Part shown: positions 47,915 to 64,000 of the stretch, piece by piece
How the letters are laid out: each line of letters starts with the position of its first letter
Numbering within the stretch: the first letter of the stretch is position 1
Source: Cyanoderma ruficeps
Taxonomy: Eukaryota; Chordata; Aves; Passeriformes; Timaliidae
Reading direction: 5' to 3'
Length of the DNA stretch: 64,000 nt
Assembly (NCBI GenBank): GCA_008694505.1
Contig: VZDJ01000843.1
Span: forward strand, 248,001-312,000
Position numbers and translations under genes: made by a program
Notes under the pieces: model-generated
What the model was told of the DNA's origin: nothing
What the model saw: the letters and a program-made list of their open reading frames with translations, nothing else
Database searches by the model: none

Positions 47915-64000
<16,086 letters not shown>

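Overview
This is a vertebrate nuclear window, almost certainly from a bird and probably a passerine. Three protein-coding genes are recognisable from spliced exons, in the order MCC (+), DCP2 (-), REEP5 (+). This matches the MCC/DCP2/REEP5 neighbourhood beside APC on human 5q22, inverted, a block that is usually Z-linked in birds. CR1 LINE 3' ends with the ATGATTCT-type tail and bird-type ERVL/ERVK long terminal repeats support the assignment. The sequence is mostly intron, UTR and interspersed repeat, so most long open frames in it are chance.

Layout. 1-23.2 kb: the last four coding exons of MCC (2081-2287, 3234-3331, 18522-18644, 19636-19816) and its 3' UTR. The 15.2 kb intron between the second and third of these holds a defective 5.0 kb class II provirus on the minus strand, with paired LTRs and a 6-bp target duplication. 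23.8-46.5 kb: DCP2 on the minus strand, ten visible coding exons plus a 5.4 kb 3' UTR. An 843-bp run of N removes exon 3 and most of exon 4, including the first half of the Nudix catalytic box. DCP2 introns contain an ERVL-type solo LTR, an env-LTR remnant of a second class II provirus, and a CR1. 46.1-46.8 kb: the GC-rich DCP2 promoter with three CCAAT boxes. 46.85-50.3 kb: intergenic space with two CR1 pieces and an ERVL-type LTR. 50.3-64 kb: REEP5 exons 1-3 with a CpG-rich promoter; the remaining exons lie beyond the window.

The genes are not an operon. MCC is a coiled-coil scaffold with a PDZ-binding tail, DCP2 is the mRNA decapping hydrolase, and REEP5 is an ER membrane-shaping protein. 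MCC and DCP2 converge tail to tail with about 0.6 kb between their likely poly(A) signals. DCP2 and REEP5 diverge from promoters about 4 kb apart.

I found no previously undescribed multi-gene system. The most interesting points are in DCP2 splicing: a perfect U12-type AT-AC donor at intron 2, a GC donor at intron 10, and a triple NAG acceptor before exon 9. The structure of the two broken proviruses is also of interest.
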